Shown piece after piece: positions 63,749 to 64,000 of a stretch of 64,000 nucleotides of DNA (the first letter of the stretch is position 1; each line of letters begins with the position of its first letter). Under the pieces are notes generated by a model. It saw only the letters and a list, made by a program, of their open reading frames with translations. It was not told the origin of the DNA and searched no databases. Where the stretch lies: contig NC_031471.1 in NCBI RefSeq assembly GCF_000006565.2, forward strand, positions 186,001-250,000, written 5' to 3'. Made by a program: the position numbers and the translations under genes. This DNA is from Toxoplasma gondii ME49 (lineage: Eukaryota > Apicomplexa > Conoidasida > Eucoccidiorida > Sarcocystidae).

Positions 63749-64000
63749 GGAGGAACAGTAACGCCGTCATTACGTGTACAGAGTTCTTCAGGTATGTCTC
63801 GTTTAACAGTCCATAACCGTCAATGTGTCAGCGCCTTACAAGAATACACTGTCCGTGACTGTCTACTGGAATACATCACAGCAATGTCCCAAAGTTGCAA
63901 TCGACCTGGTTTCTTGCTCCCCAACTCAGTCCTCTGCTAGTTCGTCCTCTTCTGCCTCTTGCTCTTCTGTAAGAGGAAAAAAAAAACTCGGTCACTCATC
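63749..64000. other. 3' flank of GH35-like gene
   Basis: The last 250 bases follow the TGA of the GH35-like gene and probably belong to its 3' UTR. A purine run ending in nine A occurs at about 63972-63987. No gene is visible. Confidence 0.4.

Overview
This window is nuclear DNA from a cyst-forming coccidian (Apicomplexa, Sarcocystidae), most likely Toxoplasma gondii or a close relative such as Neospora or Hammondia. The evidence is many short exons with GT-AG (rarely GC-AG) introns, GC-leaning coding exons, long low-complexity insertions in conserved enzymes, AT-rich microsatellites in introns, and CAAAATG-type start contexts. The species cannot be fixed from the sequence alone. I assembled gene models by hand from protein-family similarity, splice-site consensus and reading phase. 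For every model the exon lengths add up to a multiple of three.

Layout: (1) 1612-6951 (+), choline/ethanolamine kinase, 9 exons, 644 aa, with an N-terminal signal-like segment. (2) 10166-16574 (+), tRNA-guanine transglycosylase of rather bacterial type, 11 exons, 916 aa, with a long N-terminal extension and insertions. (3) 20127-17324 (-), SAC3/GANP-domain protein, 3 exons, 786 aa, including a 45-nt microexon and a GC-AG intron. (4) 23968-24924 (+), compact cold-shock-domain RNA-binding protein, 3 exons, 127 aa. (5) 28501-45477 (+), a 17-kb gene of 18 exons coding for a 2,004-aa helical-repeat protein of the heptatricopeptide (HPR)/FASTK-like class with a mitochondrial-type leader. (6) 48333-63748 (+), a membrane-anchored glycoside hydrolase family 35 (beta-galactosidase-like) protein, about 20 exons and roughly 2,050 aa, whose acid/base Asn-Glu pair is replaced.

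The genes do not form an obvious pathway. They cover phospholipid synthesis (choline kinase), tRNA modification (TGT), mRNA export or transcription-coupled functions (SAC3), RNA binding (cold shock protein), probable mitochondrial RNA metabolism (HPR) and a lumenal or surface carbohydrate-related protein (GH35-like). Four of the six therefore act on RNA. TGT and SAC3 converge tail to tail. SAC3 and the cold-shock gene are divergent across about 3.8 kb. No rRNA, tRNA, transposon, CRISPR or viral element was recognised.

The items most worth a second look are the GH35-like protein that appears to have lost its acid/base residue, the 2,004-aa HPR-like protein without a visible RAP domain, two GC-AG introns with strong AG|GCAAGT donors, a bacterial-looking TGT with a possible targeting extension, and a telomere-like CCCTAAA tract inside a TGT intron.
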